Shown: positions 31,959 to 41,349, counted from the stretch's first letter. The stretch: 64,000 nt of DNA from Sphingomonas lenta (GCF_002288825.1 NZ_NSLI01000002.1:558001-622000), one strand, 5' to 3'. Notes: a model not told the origin generated them from the sequence alone. Translations and numbers: made by a program.

Positions 31959-34900
31959 GTGGCGTACAATCCTGAACAGATCGCGGAGGAGTTCTTCGAG
32001 GCCGTCCGCCGGGTCCATGCTTTAGGGGCCGGCACGCCAGAGACCGCCTACTACCCTGCGCTGAACACACTGTTCGAGCGCGTGGGGGCTTCCCTCCGGC
32101 CCAAGGTGCTGCCCGTTTCGCAGCTCGCCAACACCGGCGCCGGCAGCCCCGATTTCGGTCTGTTTGCAGCGCGGCAGATTCAGAAGGGCGCACCGCGGCC
32201 GGGGCAGGCGCCCGAGCGCGGGGTGGTAGAGGTCAAGGGCGTCGCCGATGACAGCCTGTTCAAATCGACACCCAAGCAGCTGACTAAATACTTCGAAGGC
32301 TATGGACTAGTCCTCGTGACCAACCTGCGCGCCTTCCAGTTGGTCGGACGCGGACCCGACGGCCAGGCCGCACGTCTCGAAGCGTTCGCGATCGCGCAGA
32401 GCGCGCCCGAGTTCTGGTCTCTCGTTCAGGAGCCGGCTGAAGCCGCCAAGTCAGTCGGCCGCGCGTTCGTCGAGTACCTCCGGCGCGCCTTCACGCAGAA
32501 TGTCGCTCTCGTTCAACCCAAGGACGTTGCCTGGTTTCTGGCATCCTATGCTCGCGACGCACTGGCGAGGGTCGAGGCCGCTGGTGATCTGCCGGCGCTC
32601 AAGACGATCCGTACCGCGTTGGAGGATGCCCTCGGGATCACCTTCGAGGGCGAGAAGGGTGATCATTTCTTCAGGTCCACCCTCATTCAGACGCTCTTCT
32701 ACGGGCTGTTTTCGGCATGGGGCATCTGGGCGCGCACCACACCGCGCAACCCTGCGCGGTTCGATTGGCATTCGGCTGCATGGACCCTCCATGTGCCGTT
32801 CGTGGCGACACTGTTTCAGCAGCTCACCGCTCCAAAGCACATCAAGAAGCTGGACCTCGTCGAGGTGCTCGACTGGACCGGCGAGACGCTCAACCGGATC
32901 GACGCCAAGGAGTTCTTGAAGCGCTTCGAGGAAGGGCGGGCGGTCCAGTATTTCTACGAGCCCTTCCTCGAAGCGTTCGATCCCAAGCTCCGGAAGCAGT
33001 TCGGGGTCTGGTACACGCCGGTCGAGGTGATCGACTACATGGTCGCGCGCGTCGATCGCGCACTGAAGCACGATCTGGGCATTGCGGATGGGCTCGCTGA
33101 CGAGCGGGTCTATGTCCTCGACCCGTGTTGCGGGACCGGGGGCTTCTTCAACTCCGTGCTTCGCCGGATCGAGGCGAACCTGGCGGCACATGGGCTAGGC
33201 TCTGCCGTCGCCGACCGGCTCCGAAGTGCCGCCTGCAACCGCGTTTTCGGCTTCGAGATCATGCCGGCGCCCTTCGTCGTCGCCCACATGCAGGCGGGCA
33301 TCACGCTCTCGAACATGGGCGCGCCGCTACCCGACGATGCGCGGCCGGGGATCTACTTGACCAACGCTCTCACCGGGTGGGAGCCGCACACGAACAAGCC
33401 CCTGCCCTTCGCGGAGCTGGAGGAAGAGCGGGCCTCGGCCGATGCCGTGAAGCAGACCAGGCCGATCCTCGTCGTGCTTGGAAACCCACCCTATGACGGC
33501 TTCGCCGGCGTGTCCTCCAACCCGGAGGAGCGGGCGCTCTCGAATGAGTACCGTAAGGTCAAGAAGGTCGCGCCTGCTCAAGGCCAGGGTTTGAACGAGC
33601 TCTACGTCCGCTTCTTCCGAATGGCTGAGCGGCGCATTGCCGAGAAGACAGGCCAGGGCGTGGTGTCGTTCATCTCCAACTACAGCTGGCTGGACAGCTC
33701 TAGCTGTTCCGGCATGCGGGAGCGGTATCTGGAGGCATTCGACACGATCAACGTCGATTGTTTGAACGGTGACAAGTACAAGACCGGAAAGCGCACGCCG
33801 GACGGCTTGGCCGACCCGTCAGTGTTCGCCACCACGGCCAACCCTGCGGGCATCCAGGTAGGCACGGCGATCGTCACGATGGTGCGCCACCAGGATCATC
33901 AGCCGACCGATGTGATCGGCTTCCGTAACATCTGGGGCGCCGGCAAGAGGGAGGCGCTTGCCGCGACGGCGGAAGCCGACCCGGCGACCCTCTACGAGTC
34001 CGTGGCTCCGACCTTGCCGATGCGATTGCAGTTCATGCCGTTCGACGTCGATCCGGCGTACTTTGAATGGCCTCTGCTACCCAGCTTGCTGCCTGTCGGG
34101 TTTCCGGGCGTCAAGACGAGTCGGGACGAGTTCCTGGTCGACGTCGATCGGGACGCGCTTGAGCGCAGGATCGAGCGTTATCTCGACCCGAAGACGACGG
34201 ACGCCGAGCTCGCGAAGTCGCACCCTGCTCTCGTGAACACGACCGAACGGTACAACGCGGCAACCACGCGCAAAGCGCTGATCGAGCGGAAATATCAACT
34301 CGGCCAGATCGTGCGCTATGCCTACCGGCCCTTTGACGTTCGTTGGGCATATTGGGACCCCGACACCAAGCTGATTGACGAGAAACGCCCCGAGTTTTTC
34401 GCCAATGCAGAAGTAGGAAACCGATTCCTCACGGCCGGCGTCCGGAACCGCATGGGGGTCTATTACAAGCCCCAGTCCGTCAGCGTTCTCGGCGATCACC
34501 ACCTTGTCGAGAGCAACGTGTCGATCTTCCCGGCCCGGGTTCGTCAGGACACCCAGAATGTCGAGCCGAACCTCGCCAAGTCGGTGAAGACGATGCTGGC
34601 CGAGCGGGATCTCACGAGTGACCAGCTGTTCGACCACGTTCTCGCCACCCTGAATGCGCCGGTCTACGAGGCCCGGTACATCGATGCCCTGCGTGTCGAC
34701 TGGCCGCGTATCCCGATCCCGGCGTCGAACGAGACGTTCGCGCGCTCTGCGGCGCTGGGGGCGAGACTTGCGGCGCTCCTCGACGTCGAGGTGGGCGTGG
34801 ATGGGGTCAGCCGCGGGGCGCTGTTGCCGGGACTGTCCTCGATCGGATTGCCCTACGGCTCGTCCTACGAGGTCACCGCGGGCTGGGGTTCGGTACAGCG

Positions 34901-35411
34901 GAAGGACAGCGGAACGCGACTGATCATGCCCGGCGCGGGCATGGCGACAGAAAGGGAGTGGACCGAGGCGGAACTGGAGGCTCTGCGCCAGATCGCAAAC
35001 CGGCACGGCCTTTCGTTGGCTGCATTGCTGGACGTCACCGGTGATCGAGCCGTCGATATCGAGATGAACGGGACGGCGGGTTGGCGGGCTGTGCCGTCCA
35101 AGGTGTGGAGCTACACTGCGGGCGGCTACCAGGCCCTCAAGAAGTGGCTTTCGTACCGCGAGACGGCGATCATGGGGCGGCCGCTTCGTGGTGAAGAGGT
35201 GCTCCACTTCGCACAAACGGTGCGTCGGATCACAGAGATCCTCGCTATGGGACCGGCGCTGAATGCGACGCATGACGAAGCGCGAGCGGACGCGATCGTC
35301 TGGACCGCGGGGGATGAAACGGGCCAGGTCGTCGTCGATGACAGCGAGGTGGAGCAGGTCGATGGTGAGGAGGAGGCTCTCGTCACTGACAATGCTTCGG
35401 AGGCGCCGTGA
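31959..35411 (+). CDS. Single-chain restriction-modification enzyme (type ISP/IIG-like), no helicase
   Basis: A 1150-residue protein starting at GTG 31959. A PD-(D/E)xK nuclease motif is visible as Pro64-Asp65 and Glu91-Val-Lys93. An N6-adenine methyltransferase core follows, with motif I VLDPCCGTGGFF (about residues 387-398) and motif IV GNPPYDGF (about 507-514). The long C-terminal part (about 600-1080) resembles the target-recognition region of type ISP enzymes. The SF2 helicase-translocase of LlaGI-type ISP enzymes is absent: the region between nuclease and methyltransferase is helical with no Walker motifs. It probably both marks and cuts DNA. Confidence 0.82.
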   Translation: MAYNPEQIAEEFFEAVRRVHALGAGTPETAYYPALNTLFERVGASLRPKVLPVSQLANTGAGSPDFGLFAARQIQKGAPRPGQAPERGVVEVKGVADDSLFKSTPKQLTKYFEGYGLVLVTNLRAFQLVGRGPDGQAARLEAFAIAQSAPEFWSLVQEPAEAAKSVGRAFVEYLRRAFTQNVALVQPKDVAWFLASYARDALARVEAAGDLPALKTIRTALEDALGITFEGEKGDHFFRSTLIQTLFYGLFSAWGIWARTTPRNPARFDWHSAAWTLHVPFVATLFQQLTAPKHIKKLDLVEVLDWTGETLNRIDAKEFLKRFEEGRAVQYFYEPFLEAFDPKLRKQFGVWYTPVEVIDYMVARVDRALKHDLGIADGLADERVYVLDPCCGTGGFFNSVLRRIEANLAAHGLGSAVADRLRSAACNRVFGFEIMPAPFVVAHMQAGITLSNMGAPLPDDARPGIYLTNALTGWEPHTNKPLPFAELEEERASADAVKQTRPILVVLGNPPYDGFAGVSSNPEERALSNEYRKVKKVAPAQGQGLNELYVRFFRMAERRIAEKTGQGVVSFISNYSWLDSSSCSGMRERYLEAFDTINVDCLNGDKYKTGKRTPDGLADPSVFATTANPAGIQVGTAIVTMVRHQDHQPTDVIGFRNIWGAGKREALAATAEADPATLYESVAPTLPMRLQFMPFDVDPAYFEWPLLPSLLPVGFPGVKTSRDEFLVDVDRDALERRIERYLDPKTTDAELAKSHPALVNTTERYNAATTRKALIERKYQLGQIVRYAYRPFDVRWAYWDPDTKLIDEKRPEFFANAEVGNRFLTAGVRNRMGVYYKPQSVSVLGDHHLVESNVSIFPARVRQDTQNVEPNLAKSVKTMLAERDLTSDQLFDHVLATLNAPVYEARYIDALRVDWPRIPIPASNETFARSAALGARLAALLDVEVGVDGVSRGALLPGLSSIGLPYGSSYEVTAGWGSVQRKDSGTRLIMPGAGMATEREWTEAELEALRQIANRHGLSLAALLDVTGDRAVDIEMNGTAGWRAVPSKVWSYTAGGYQALKKWLSYRETAIMGRPLRGEEVLHFAQTVRRITEILAMGPALNATHDEARADAIVWTAGDETGQVVVDDSEVEQVDGEEEALVTDNASEAP

Positions 35412-35869
35412 AGCACGCGCCGCTGGCCGCCCTACCGGTTGCAGCGATCCTGGTCGTGGCGGGTGTGTATGGAGCCGTAGAAAGTCGGCGCTCTGAGGCA
35501 CCTTTTGCGGAAGCCCAGTCGCGAGCAAGGCAGGCGGCTCCGCAGACAATCTTCGTCAAGCCGTGGGACAAGTACATTGAGTGCGGTGTTCAGCAACGCG
35601 ATTTGCGTGAGTGCCGTCGGGAATACTGGCCGGGGCAGGTCTACCCGGATGAGGCAATCCCGGGCGAGAGGGAGCCCGGTCTAGTCTGGCGATGCGAAAG
35701 CAAGCGCGGTGACAGGGGATCTCCACCCCGGAAGGTGTGCTACGCCGATGCCAGCGACGCGCGCAAGCGTGCATACCCCTGCCCTCAGACCGTCACCGGC
35801 CCCCGCCTCTCGATGGACGAGCCGGTCTGCGCCCCGGCGAAGTCCGTTCGCAATGGTGGGAAAGCCTGA
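35408..35869 (+). CDS. Unknown membrane-anchored or exported protein
   Basis: The 153-residue product has an N-terminal hydrophobic helix (PLAALPVAAILVVAGVYGAV). A charged, Cys-containing domain follows (YIECGVQQRDLRECRREYW, WRCESKRGDR, CPQTVTG), possibly with disulfides. The GTG start overlaps the stop of the nuclease-methyltransferase gene as GTGA, so it is read with that operon. No family recognised. Confidence 0.6.
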   Translation: MKHAPLAALPVAAILVVAGVYGAVESRRSEAPFAEAQSRARQAAPQTIFVKPWDKYIECGVQQRDLRECRREYWPGQVYPDEAIPGEREPGLVWRCESKRGDRGSPPRKVCYADASDARKRAYPCPQTVTGPRLSMDEPVCAPAKSVRNGGKA

Positions 35870-35922
35870 CGAGCAGCACTGGATAGTGCTACGCTAGGCT
35901 CGAAAAACGGGGAGACGGCAGG

Positions 35923-36309
35923 GTGAAGGCAGTGTTGCTGATCGCGTTGGCGGTGGTGCCGCAGCCCGCGTTGGCGAAGGCGAAATCCGATGTCACGGGC
36001 TTTACCTGTACCGCGGGTAACGGCGAAACCAAGCGGCTTAATGTGGATCTGAAGCGCGGCCGGTACGACCAGGGCGAGGGTGAAAAGCGGCTCGCGCGCG
36101 TGACCGACGGCACGATCGTGATCGACGGCCCGAACCCGGACCTGATGCGGACCCCGATGGGCCCGGTACTGCGGACCGTTTCGCTTGATCGCACGACGCT
36201 CGTCCTTACCGATGAAACCCTGATCCCCGATCGCTCCATCAACCGCACCGCCAGCTACCAGTGCGCCATGGGGCCGGCTGTCGACTTTACCGCCGGTCGA
36301 CGGTTCTAA
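35923..36309 (+). CDS. Small secreted protein of unknown function
   Basis: A 128-residue protein from GTG 35923 (GGGGAGACGG upstream) with a signal peptide cleaved after ALA (about residue 18). The beta-rich mature domain contains two cysteines (FTCTAGNG, SYQCAMG), likely a disulfide. The stop overlaps the next ATG as TAATG. No family recognised. Confidence 0.6.
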   Translation: MKAVLLIALAVVPQPALAKAKSDVTGFTCTAGNGETKRLNVDLKRGRYDQGEGEKRLARVTDGTIVIDGPNPDLMRTPMGPVLRTVSLDRTTLVLTDETLIPDRSINRTASYQCAMGPAVDFTAGRRF

Positions 36310-36764
36310 TGGCTGTGGAGCAGGCGCATAGCCCCGATGGCAGCGCTTCGAACGACAGCCACACTCTCACGTGGTCCGTCGACGGCTCAAGGTTCGAGCT
36401 GCAGGTTGGCAGCGACGCGGCGCGGCTCTGCCTGCCGGACGGGCAGCTGATCGATCTAACGAACCGGGAGTGGGCGGGTCTCGCCAACGCGATCGGGATG
36501 GTCGTGAAGACGCCCAAGCAGGTCACAAAGCCGGTCGCGAAGAAGCAGTCCACCCAGGAGAAGGGGACCAACACCGGCGTCCGCTGGACCGAGGGCGACG
36601 ATGCGGACCTGCTGCAGCGCTGGTCGAACGGGGCCACGCTCTCCGAGCTGATGACCCGCTTCGACCGCAACGAGGGTGGCATCACGTCGCGCTTGGTCAA
36701 GCTGAAGGCGGCACCGACCCGGGAGGACATCCGCGTCGAGGACGAAAGGCGCCGGAAGGGCTGA
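36309..36764 (+). CDS. Protein with C-terminal SANT-like helix-turn-helix
   Basis: This 151-residue protein has an N-terminal beta-rich part (HTLTWSVDGSRFELQV, LCLPDGQLIDLTNREW), a Lys-rich linker and a C-terminal unit (VRWTEGDDADLLQRW followed by LMTRFDRNEGGITSRLVKL) of the same type as the small protein at 19275. Probably DNA-binding. It lies between a secreted protein gene and an HNH endonuclease gene, all on one strand. Confidence 0.6.
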   Translation: MAVEQAHSPDGSASNDSHTLTWSVDGSRFELQVGSDAARLCLPDGQLIDLTNREWAGLANAIGMVVKTPKQVTKPVAKKQSTQEKGTNTGVRWTEGDDADLLQRWSNGATLSELMTRFDRNEGGITSRLVKLKAAPTREDIRVEDERRRKG

Positions 36765-36770
36765 ACCCGC

Positions 36771-37160
36771 GTGAACGTAATCACGCCCCCGCTTTCGCCG
36801 GCCGGACCGGTCGGAGACGCGCCGGCAGCGTCGACCTGGGCCGAGACGCGCCGCGTCGTCCACGCGCGCGACGGTTACCGCTGTACCAGCTGCGGCTGCG
36901 AAGTCGGCCGCGATGCCGATGTTCACCACTTGCTGCCGCGATCGATGGGCGGGACCGACGAGCTCGCGAACCTCGTGACGCTCTGCGACGGCTGCCACGC
37001 AGCACACCACCCGATGCTCGCCGGTGGCCTTGCGCGGCGCGTGATCGAGCGCTGGGCCGTCCGTATCGCGCGCCTGTTCGGGGGCGCACACGAGCTCGAT
37101 CAGGCAACCGAGTATCTCGGCCCGGGACTTCGCCTACTAGGGGTGACTACACGAAAGTGA
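36771..37160 (+). CDS. HNH endonuclease, C-terminus replaced by transposon end
   Basis: The 129-residue frame starts at GTG 36771. Residues 28-82 form an HNH unit: YRCTSCGCEVG and LCDGCHAAHH give two zinc-binding Cys pairs around the catalytic VHHLLPRSMGG. Beyond about residue 123 the reading frame enters the inverted repeat of the Tn3-family element (from 37140) and ends in VTTRK. The natural C-terminus is therefore lost, though the catalytic core is complete. Confidence 0.75.
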   Translation: MNVITPPLSPAGPVGDAPAASTWAETRRVVHARDGYRCTSCGCEVGRDADVHHLLPRSMGGTDELANLVTLCDGCHAAHHPMLAGGLARRVIERWAVRIARLFGGAHELDQATEYLGPGLRLLGVTTRK

Positions 37161-37177
37161 GTTTTACGTACGCGATA
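37140..37177 (+). repeat. Left terminal inverted repeat
   Basis: Starts GGGGTGACTACACGAAAGTG and continues to the conserved TACGTACGC. The last four bases (GATA) differ from the right end (TAAG), and three internal bases also differ. Confidence 0.9.
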
Positions 37178-37658
37178 TACGAACGAATGCAGTACGATGC
37201 GGGGGAAGGCTGCTGCAGGCGCCAGCGCTCCGTAACGCAGAAGGTTTTGCGGGCCAAACGAACGGTAGCGAGCCTAGGATAAAGCCCAAGAACGTTGCCT
37301 GAAGCGGCACCGAAAAGCCAAATGCCGGAATGCCTAAGGCTACCAGAGCGTAGGTGTTTGCAGCGACGTCACCGATCATAATAGACGCGGCCAAAACCAA
37401 TCCTGCCCGTTTGAAACGCGAAAGAAGTAGCACAATAGCAAGCGCGTCCAAGAATATCAGTGATGTCCAGAATAGTTCGAGTTGAAACGGCCCCCAATCA
37501 TAGGGCCTCCATCCGTATGCTACAAAGTCTCGCGCATGATTGAAAAAACCGAACCCAAAGCAGGCTATGTAGATTCCTATGATAACCCGAATGCGTGCGT
37601 CTGCGCGGGATCGCGCTGGTGTAACGTGGTGACGGATCTGATCGATATTTGGTGCCAT
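37164..37658 (-). CDS. Passenger membrane protein of the transposon
   Basis: This 164-residue protein has four predicted spans (about residues 24-44, 60-82, 86-106 and 112-135) and a basic N-terminus (RHHVTPARSRADARIRV). Its gene follows the resolvase stop after two bases on the same strand, and its 3' end lies inside the left inverted repeat. It is not a standard transposition gene. No family recognised. Confidence 0.6.
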   Translation of the reverse strand: MAPNIDQIRHHVTPARSRADARIRVIIGIYIACFGFGFFNHARDFVAYGWRPYDWGPFQLELFWTSLIFLDALAIVLLLSRFKRAGLVLAASIMIGDVAANTYALVALGIPAFGFSVPLQATFLGFILGSLPFVWPAKPSALRSAGACSSLPPHRTAFVRISRT

Positions 37659-37660
37659 AG

Positions 37661-38221
37661 CTATTCCGCCGTTGCGCCTTCCAACGCCTTATAAAGGGCG
37701 GTTTTCCCGATTTTTAGGCGGGCGGCGGCCTCCCGCACAGTAAGGCCTGCTGCGATGTGCGCCCGGGCCTTGCGCAGCTTGTCGGGAGTGACGACAGGGC
37801 GGCGGCCACCCTTGCTGCCGCGCTCGCGCGCGGCTCGCAGACCCGCCTGGGTGCGCTCACGGATCAGATCGCGCTCGAACTGCGCGAGGGAGCCGAAGAT
37901 GTTGAACACCAGCATTCCCCCCGGCGTGGTGGTGTCGATGTTCTCGGTGAGCGAACGGAACCCGATGCCACGGGATGCCAGTTCGCCGATCTTGTCGATG
38001 AGGTGGCTCATCGAGCGGCCGAGCCGATCGAGCTTCCACACGACCAGCGTGTCGCCGGCGCGCAGATAGGCCAGCGCTTCGGCGAGGCCGGGTCTGTCGG
38101 TCCTGGCGCCCGAAGCCTGATCGTCGAAAACACGTTCGCATCCCGCCCGCTTCAGAGCGTCATGCTGGAGCGAGAGCTTCTGGTCGGGGGTGGAGACCCG
38201 CGCATAGCCGATCAGCGCCAT
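37661..38221 (-). CDS. tnpR: Transposon resolvase (serine recombinase)
   Basis: The 186-residue protein opens MALIGYARVSTPDQKL (catalytic Ser about residue 10), with VVWKLDRLGRSMSHL and a C-terminal helix-turn-helix (TVREAAARLKIGKTALYKAL). It resolves transposition cointegrates at the adjacent res region. ATG 38221 gives the normal N-terminus; the longer frame crosses res. Divergent from the transposase. Confidence 0.93.
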   Translation of the reverse strand: MALIGYARVSTPDQKLSLQHDALKRAGCERVFDDQASGARTDRPGLAEALAYLRAGDTLVVWKLDRLGRSMSHLIDKIGELASRGIGFRSLTENIDTTTPGGMLVFNIFGSLAQFERDLIRERTQAGLRAARERGSKGGRRPVVTPDKLRKARAHIAAGLTVREAAARLKIGKTALYKALEGATAE

Positions 38222-38235
38222 GTGCTGCCCCGAAG

Positions 38236-38338
38236 TGTCCGTTTTCCCATCATCATGCGATCTTGTCCGAATCGCCATCGAAGGTCCAGAATTAACGGAC
38301 ACATTCCCGGTGGCCGTCCAACGGACGTCTGACGGACA
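38236..38338. other. res recombination region of the transposon
   Basis: Between tnpR and tnpA lie TGTCCG at 38236 and 38264 and their inverse CGGACA at 38296 and 38333, with CCGTCC/CGGACG near 38314-38326. Repeated inverted hexamers between divergent tnpR and tnpA are the usual layout of res subsites. Confidence 0.65.
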
Positions 38339-38359
38339 GCGACATGGAGGGGTTCGACC

Positions 38360-41317
38360 TTGGCAAGAAGACACCTGCTGACCCGCGAGATGCTGGCTGG
38401 TCATTATGATCCTTCGCTCGATGAACGGGAGATCGCCCGCCACTTCACCCTTACCAGGGATGACCTCGATCTGATCGCGTCCCGGCGCGGCGACGCAACC
38501 CGCCTCGGCTATGCCATGCTGCTCCTCTATCTCCGCTGGCCGGGGCGCGTGCTGGAAGCCGGCGAAGCACCGCCCATGCCGATCCTGGCGTTCGTTGCCC
38601 GCCAGTTGAATGTGTCGCCTATGTCATGGCGCGACTATGCGAGGCGCGACGAAACGCGGCGAACTCACCTCGCCGACCTGTCGCGGCGCTTCGGTCATGT
38701 CGTTTTCGGCCGCGCGGATTTCTACGCGCTGGTCGCGTTTGCCATGCCTATCGCGCAGACCGTCACCCAGCCCTCGCGGCTTGCCGGCATCGTCATGGAT
38801 GAGATGCGGCGCCGGCGATTGCTGCTACCGCCCGTGACAATTGTCGAGGCGATCGTGCGGCGGGCCCGACAGCAAGCCGGCGATCTGGTCCATGACGTGC
38901 TCGCCGGAGATCTCGGCGAACCTGAACGCGCACGGCTCGATGCCCTGCTGTCGCGCAGGGATGAGAAAAGCGCGACCTGGCTCTCATGGTTGCGCAACCC
39001 GCCCCTGTCGCCCGCGTCGCGCAACGTCCTGCGATTGATCGAACGGCTCGACCACGTTCGTGCCTTGGGTTTCGCGGCGACACGCGCCACGACGATCCCG
39101 CAGGCTGCATTCGACCGGATCGCGGACGAGGCGGCGCGCATCACACCCCAGCATCTGGCGGAACTACCGGACAGACGCCGCCATGCGATCCTTGCCGCAG
39201 CCGGCATCCGGCTTGAGGAAAGCCTGACAGATGCGGTGCTGACGATGATGGACAAGTTGCTTGGCAGCATGATGCGCCGGGCCGAAAACCGCACAAAGGA
39301 CAAGGCGATCGGCACGATCCGATCGCTTCAGGCACAGCTTCGCCTGCTTACCGGCTCGTGCCGGACCCTGCTCGACGCGCGGGCGCGGGGCGTCGATTCC
39401 CTTGCCGCCATTGGTTCGATCGATTGGGAAAGGCTGGGGACGGCGGTCGTGGACGCCGAGCTGTTGATCGCGCCAGAAACGATCGATCGCACAGCCGAAC
39501 TGATCGAGCGGCAGCGCTCGCTGCGCTCCGTGATCGGGCCGTTCCTCAACGCCTTCGAGTTTCGCGGCACCGGCGCGGTGCAGGGTTTGCTCGATGCGGT
39601 TCGGCTGATCGCTGATATCTATCGCATGGGTCGACGGCGACTGCCCGACAAGCCGCCGCTCCGCTTCGTGCCGCCGTCATGGCGCCCGTTCGTGCTGCGC
39701 GATGGCGAGGTCGTCCGCGCTGCCTATGAACTGTGCGTGCTGACACAGTTGCGGGACCGATTGCGCGCCGGCGACATATCGGTGGCGGCAAGCCGTCAGT
39801 ATCGCGCCTTCGACAGCTATCTGTTGCCGCCTGCTACCTTCGATGCGATGCGCGCGCGGGGACCGCTGCCACTGGCGATCGACACCGATTTCGACAGCTT
39901 CATCGCCGGACGCCGCGCCAGCCTCGACGCCGCGATCGAACGCGTGACGGTCCTGGCCCGCCAAGGCGAGTTGCCTCAGGTGCGCCTCGACGGCAACGGC
40001 CTCGTCATATCGCCACTCAAGGCCCTCACGCCGCCCGACGCAGAGGATATGCGCCGCGTCGCCTATGAGCGGCTACCACGCGTGAAGATCACCGATCTCC
40101 TTCTGGAGGTCGATGGCTGGACCGGCTTTTCCGAGTGCTTCACCCATCGGCGCTCCGCTCGCGTGGCGGATGACCGCAACGCGCTGCTGACCGTAATCCT
40201 GGCAGACGGCATCAATCTCGGGCTAACGCGCATGGCCGAGACCTGTCAGGGCGCGACGCTGCGCCAGCTCGCCCATCTGCACGACTGGCATATCAGCGAG
40301 GCAGCCTATGGCGAAGCGCTGGGACGGTTGATCGACGTTCACCGCACCGTGCCGCTGTCCGCGCTGTGGGGCGACGGCACCACCTCGTCGAGCGACGGCC
40401 AGCTCTTCCATGCGGGCGGACGAGGCGCCGCGATTGGCGACATCAACGCGCGCAACGGCAACGAGCCCGGGGTCAGCTTCTACACCCACGTCTCGGACCA
40501 ATATGATCCGTTTGCGAGCCGAGTGATCGCGGCGACCGCCGGCGAGGCACCCTATGTCCTCGACGGGCTTCTATACCATGCCACCGGCCTGTCGATCGAA
40601 GAGCATTATACCGACACCGGCGGCGCGTCCGATCATGTGTTCGGCCTGATGCCGTTCTTCGGCTACCGCTTTGCGCCGCGCCTGCGCGACCTGAAGGACC
40701 GGCGCCTGCATCTGCTACCGGGCCAGGAAGCCGGGCCGCTGCTGGCCGGCATGACCGGCGATCCGGTCGCCATCGGGCATGTCGCCGCCCATTGGAACGA
40801 ACTGCTACGCCTCACCACCTCGATCCGCAGCGGCACCACCACAGCGTCGGCAATGCTGCGCAGATTGTCCGCCTACCCTCGCCAGAACGGACTGGCGCTC
40901 GCCCTGCGCGAGGTTGGGCGGATCGAGCGTTCGATCTTCATGCTCGACTGGCTGCGCGACCTCGACCTGCGCCGACGCACTCAGGCCGGGCTCAACAAGG
41001 GCGAGGCTCGCAACGCGCTCGCCCGCGCGCTCTTCTTCAACCAGCTCGGCGAGCTGCGCGACCGGCGGTTCGAGAACCAGACCTATCGCGCCTCCGGTCT
41101 CAATCTGCTCGTGGCTGCCATCATCCTATGGAACACCCGCTATCTCGAACGGGCGGTCGGGGCGCTGGCGATCCCGGACGACGTCGCGCGCCACATCGCC
41201 CCGCTGGGATGGGAGCATATCTCGCTCACCGGCGACTATCGCTGGAATGTCGAAAGCCGCCCCGATCCGGGCCAGCTCCGCCCGTTGCGCACGCCTTCAT
41301 CGCTCTTGGCCGCATGA
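38360..41317 (+). CDS. tnpA: Tn3-family transposase
   Basis: A 985-residue transposase from TTG 38360, with GGAGGGG seven bases upstream; the nearby ATG 38344 is in another frame. The N-terminal DUF4158-type DNA-binding region (HLLTREMLAGHYDPSLDERE) is present. The catalytic DDE domain shows WGDGTTSSSDGQLFH (about residue 672), YTDTGGASDHVFGL (about 752) and WEHISLTGDYRW (about 951). It is full length, so the element should be mobile. Confidence 0.95.
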   Translation: MARRHLLTREMLAGHYDPSLDEREIARHFTLTRDDLDLIASRRGDATRLGYAMLLLYLRWPGRVLEAGEAPPMPILAFVARQLNVSPMSWRDYARRDETRRTHLADLSRRFGHVVFGRADFYALVAFAMPIAQTVTQPSRLAGIVMDEMRRRRLLLPPVTIVEAIVRRARQQAGDLVHDVLAGDLGEPERARLDALLSRRDEKSATWLSWLRNPPLSPASRNVLRLIERLDHVRALGFAATRATTIPQAAFDRIADEAARITPQHLAELPDRRRHAILAAAGIRLEESLTDAVLTMMDKLLGSMMRRAENRTKDKAIGTIRSLQAQLRLLTGSCRTLLDARARGVDSLAAIGSIDWERLGTAVVDAELLIAPETIDRTAELIERQRSLRSVIGPFLNAFEFRGTGAVQGLLDAVRLIADIYRMGRRRLPDKPPLRFVPPSWRPFVLRDGEVVRAAYELCVLTQLRDRLRAGDISVAASRQYRAFDSYLLPPATFDAMRARGPLPLAIDTDFDSFIAGRRASLDAAIERVTVLARQGELPQVRLDGNGLVISPLKALTPPDAEDMRRVAYERLPRVKITDLLLEVDGWTGFSECFTHRRSARVADDRNALLTVILADGINLGLTRMAETCQGATLRQLAHLHDWHISEAAYGEALGRLIDVHRTVPLSALWGDGTTSSSDGQLFHAGGRGAAIGDINARNGNEPGVSFYTHVSDQYDPFASRVIAATAGEAPYVLDGLLYHATGLSIEEHYTDTGGASDHVFGLMPFFGYRFAPRLRDLKDRRLHLLPGQEAGPLLAGMTGDPVAIGHVAAHWNELLRLTTSIRSGTTTASAMLRRLSAYPRQNGLALALREVGRIERSIFMLDWLRDLDLRRRTQAGLNKGEARNALARALFFNQLGELRDRRFENQTYRASGLNLLVAAIILWNTRYLERAVGALAIPDDVARHIAPLGWEHISLTGDYRWNVESRPDPGQLRPLRTPSSLLAA

Positions 41318-41349
41318 TGGCGCATGCCCGCGTTCACGAGAGGTTCTCT

